Positions 6,034 to 6,405 of a stretch of 6,405 nt of DNA are shown piece by piece. Positions within the stretch are counted from its first letter, which is position 1; each line of letters starts with the position of its first letter. The notes under the pieces were generated by a model. That model was not told the origin of the DNA. It did not search any database and saw only the letters and a program-made list of their open reading frames with translations. A program made the position numbers and the translations under genes. The stretch is from assembly GCA_017412325.1 (NCBI GenBank), contig JAFPYE010000091.1, forward strand, positions 1 through 6,405, written 5' to 3'. This DNA comes from Kiritimatiellia bacterium (GTDB lineage Bacteria; Verrucomicrobiota; Kiritimatiellia; RFP12; UBA1067).

Positions 6034-6201
6034 CCTAGGCCGCTCGCGTTGCTCGCTGATCTAGACCGCGCGGCAAAAGTGCTCGGCACTCGCTTCGCTC
6101 GGCTCGCTTGCTTCCCTATGGGTCGCAAGCACCCGCAAGGGGCGGTTATGCGCTCGTCTAGATTTTCTAGATTAGCTCGCGCCCTGCGCGAGCGGCCTAG
6201 G
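6034..6201. repeat. 168-nt element closed by a perfect 15-bp inverted repeat, multi-hairpin
   Basis: Ends are CCTAGGCCGCTCGCG (6034-6048) and its exact reverse complement (6187-6201). Inside, TCTAGAC (6060-6066) can pair with GTCTAGA (6156-6162) and GCGC (6068-6071) with GCGC (6150-6153). Local hairpins follow: AGTGC-TCG-GCACT (6078-6090), GCTTGC/GCAAGC enclosing CCC-TAT-GGG (6106-6130), and CCC-GCAA-GGG with a GNRA tetraloop in the + sense (6132-6141). GCTCGCG (6175-6181) can alternatively pair with CGCGAGC (6187-6193), competing with the closing stem. No coding frame with the local codon style crosses it. The shape fits a structured non-coding RNA (probably + sense) or a MITE- or REP-like intergenic repeat. 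I do not recognise it as a known RNA family. Confidence 0.55.
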
Positions 6202-6207
6202 TCCCCC

Positions 6208-6369
6208 TCACGCGTGCGCGTGCGCGCCCGTGGTCTGGCTACGAAGGGATATATTTATATATCGCGTCTGACTACGAGAGTCTCTACAGTCCACGTGCGC
6301 GCGCGCGAGGGGTGGGGAACGAAAAACGCCACCCGTTGCGGGTGGCGTGAGGGGCTTGGTCGTGTGCAT
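6208..6369 (-). CDS. Doubtful 53-codon frame with a strong SD and an internal terminator
   Basis: An ATG at 6369 on the minus strand is preceded, 8 nt upstream, by AAGGA within AAAAAAGGA (plus positions 6378-6386), the same SD layout as kduD and alaS. The frame runs 53 codons to a TGA at 6208. Codon use does not match the confident genes, and the intrinsic terminator at 6322-6348 lies inside codons 8-16. It could be a leader peptide read into an attenuator, or chance. No recognised domain or motif. Confidence 0.2.
   Translation of the reverse strand: MHTTKPLTPPATGGVFRSPPLARAHVDCRDSRSQTRYINISLRSQTTGAHAHA
6209..6307. repeat. Nested repeats: alternating tracts, direct repeats and an AT-rich palindrome
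   Basis: Imperfect inverted arms TGCGCGCCCGTGG (6221-6233) and CCACGTGCGCGCG (6291-6303), 11 of 13 pairing, enclose two direct repeats, GTCTGGCTACGA (6233-6244) and GTCTGACTACGA (6266-6277), 11 of 12 identical and 33 bp apart. Between them sits the palindrome GATATAT-TT-ATATATC (6248-6263), an AT island in GC-rich DNA. Alternating purine-pyrimidine runs lie at 6209-6227 and 6292-6307. The arrangement resembles a protein-binding or promoter region; TATATT on + (6250-6255) and TATAAA on minus (6259-6254) resemble -10 boxes, but no good -35 is seen for either. Confidence 0.4.
6322..6348 (-). terminator. Intrinsic terminator on the minus strand
   Basis: A 9-bp perfect stem (CGCCACCCG 6327-6335, CGGGTGGCG 6339-6347) with a 3-nt loop and an extra A-T closing pair is followed on the minus strand by TTTTT (plus 6322-6326). 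This is a textbook intrinsic terminator for transcription coming from the right edge. No minus-strand stop codon occurs in any frame between 6405 and the hairpin, so the terminated gene would have to end beyond the window. Confidence 0.75.
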
Positions 6370-6405
6370 TTTCTTGGTCCTTTTTTCGGGTCCGTGAATG
6401 CCGGG

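Noticed and set aside
6026..6160. Integron attC site
   Set aside because: The GTTATCC and GTTATGC strings do not fit the GTTRRRY core and no paired RYYYAAC box was found.
6034..6201. tRNA gene or tRNA-like structure in the hairpin region
   Set aside because: No T-loop consensus, no CCA-type acceptor end and no seven-base anticodon loop could be arranged.
6209..6310. CRISPR array
   Set aside because: Only two short direct repeats with one spacer-like interval; no regular repeat-spacer series.
6369..6390. Terminator formed by the T6 tract at 6381-6386 on the + strand
   Set aside because: No stem precedes the T-run; GGTCC on both sides is a direct repeat, not an inverted one.

Overview
The window is a GC-rich bacterial segment (coding regions use almost only G or C in the third codon position). 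It carries five confident protein genes, all on the + strand, followed by about 600 bp that hold a small minus-strand lipoprotein-like frame and an unusual hairpin-rich intergenic region. Shine-Dalgarno sites of the AAGGA type about 8 nt before ATG and TGn-extended -10 boxes point to an ordinary bacterium. A GatC-type PTS permease, KduD, FucU, a short-form alanyl-tRNA synthetase and a DegT/PglE-type aminotransferase suggest a carbohydrate-fermenting Gram-negative bacterium, perhaps a gut-associated member of the PVC group. That taxonomic guess is inference and weak.

Region 1 (1-2260) is the tail of a sugar operon. A PTS EIIC of the galactitol family (18-1385; its IIA and IIB partners would lie upstream, outside the window) is followed 53 bp later by kduD (1439-2203), an NAD-dependent 2-dehydro-3-deoxy-D-gluconate 5-dehydrogenase. 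An 11-bp perfect hairpin ends this unit. Region 2 (2248-2766) is fucU, an L-fucose mutarotase gene with its own extended -10 promoter so close to the ATG that the mRNA may be leaderless; a hairpin plus T-tract follows it. Region 3 (2766-5780) is alaS, with its own promoter and SD, and a DegT-family sugar aminotransferase gene 10 bp downstream. AlaRS is 617 aa and lacks both the beta-barrel of the editing domain and the C-Ala domain, while the editing zinc site is kept.

Region 4 (5777-6405) has no confident gene. A minus-strand frame with a lipoprotein signal peptide converges on the aminotransferase gene, the two stop codons sharing a CTAG, but it has no normal start codon. Next comes a 168-nt element closed by a perfect 15-bp inverted repeat (6034-6048/6187-6201), with several internal hairpins, six CTAG sites in and just before it, and a strand-biased CTCG motif. 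Beyond it lie an AT-rich palindrome between short direct repeats, two Z-DNA-prone alternating tracts, and a classical intrinsic terminator on the minus strand.

The first two units fit sugar uptake by phosphorylation, uronate-derived keto-deoxy acid metabolism, and deoxy-sugar anomer conversion. The last unit pairs housekeeping translation with amino-sugar biosynthesis for surface glycans. The most unusual material is the element at 6034-6201, which could be a structured RNA or a short non-autonomous repeat. Sequence alone does not decide which.
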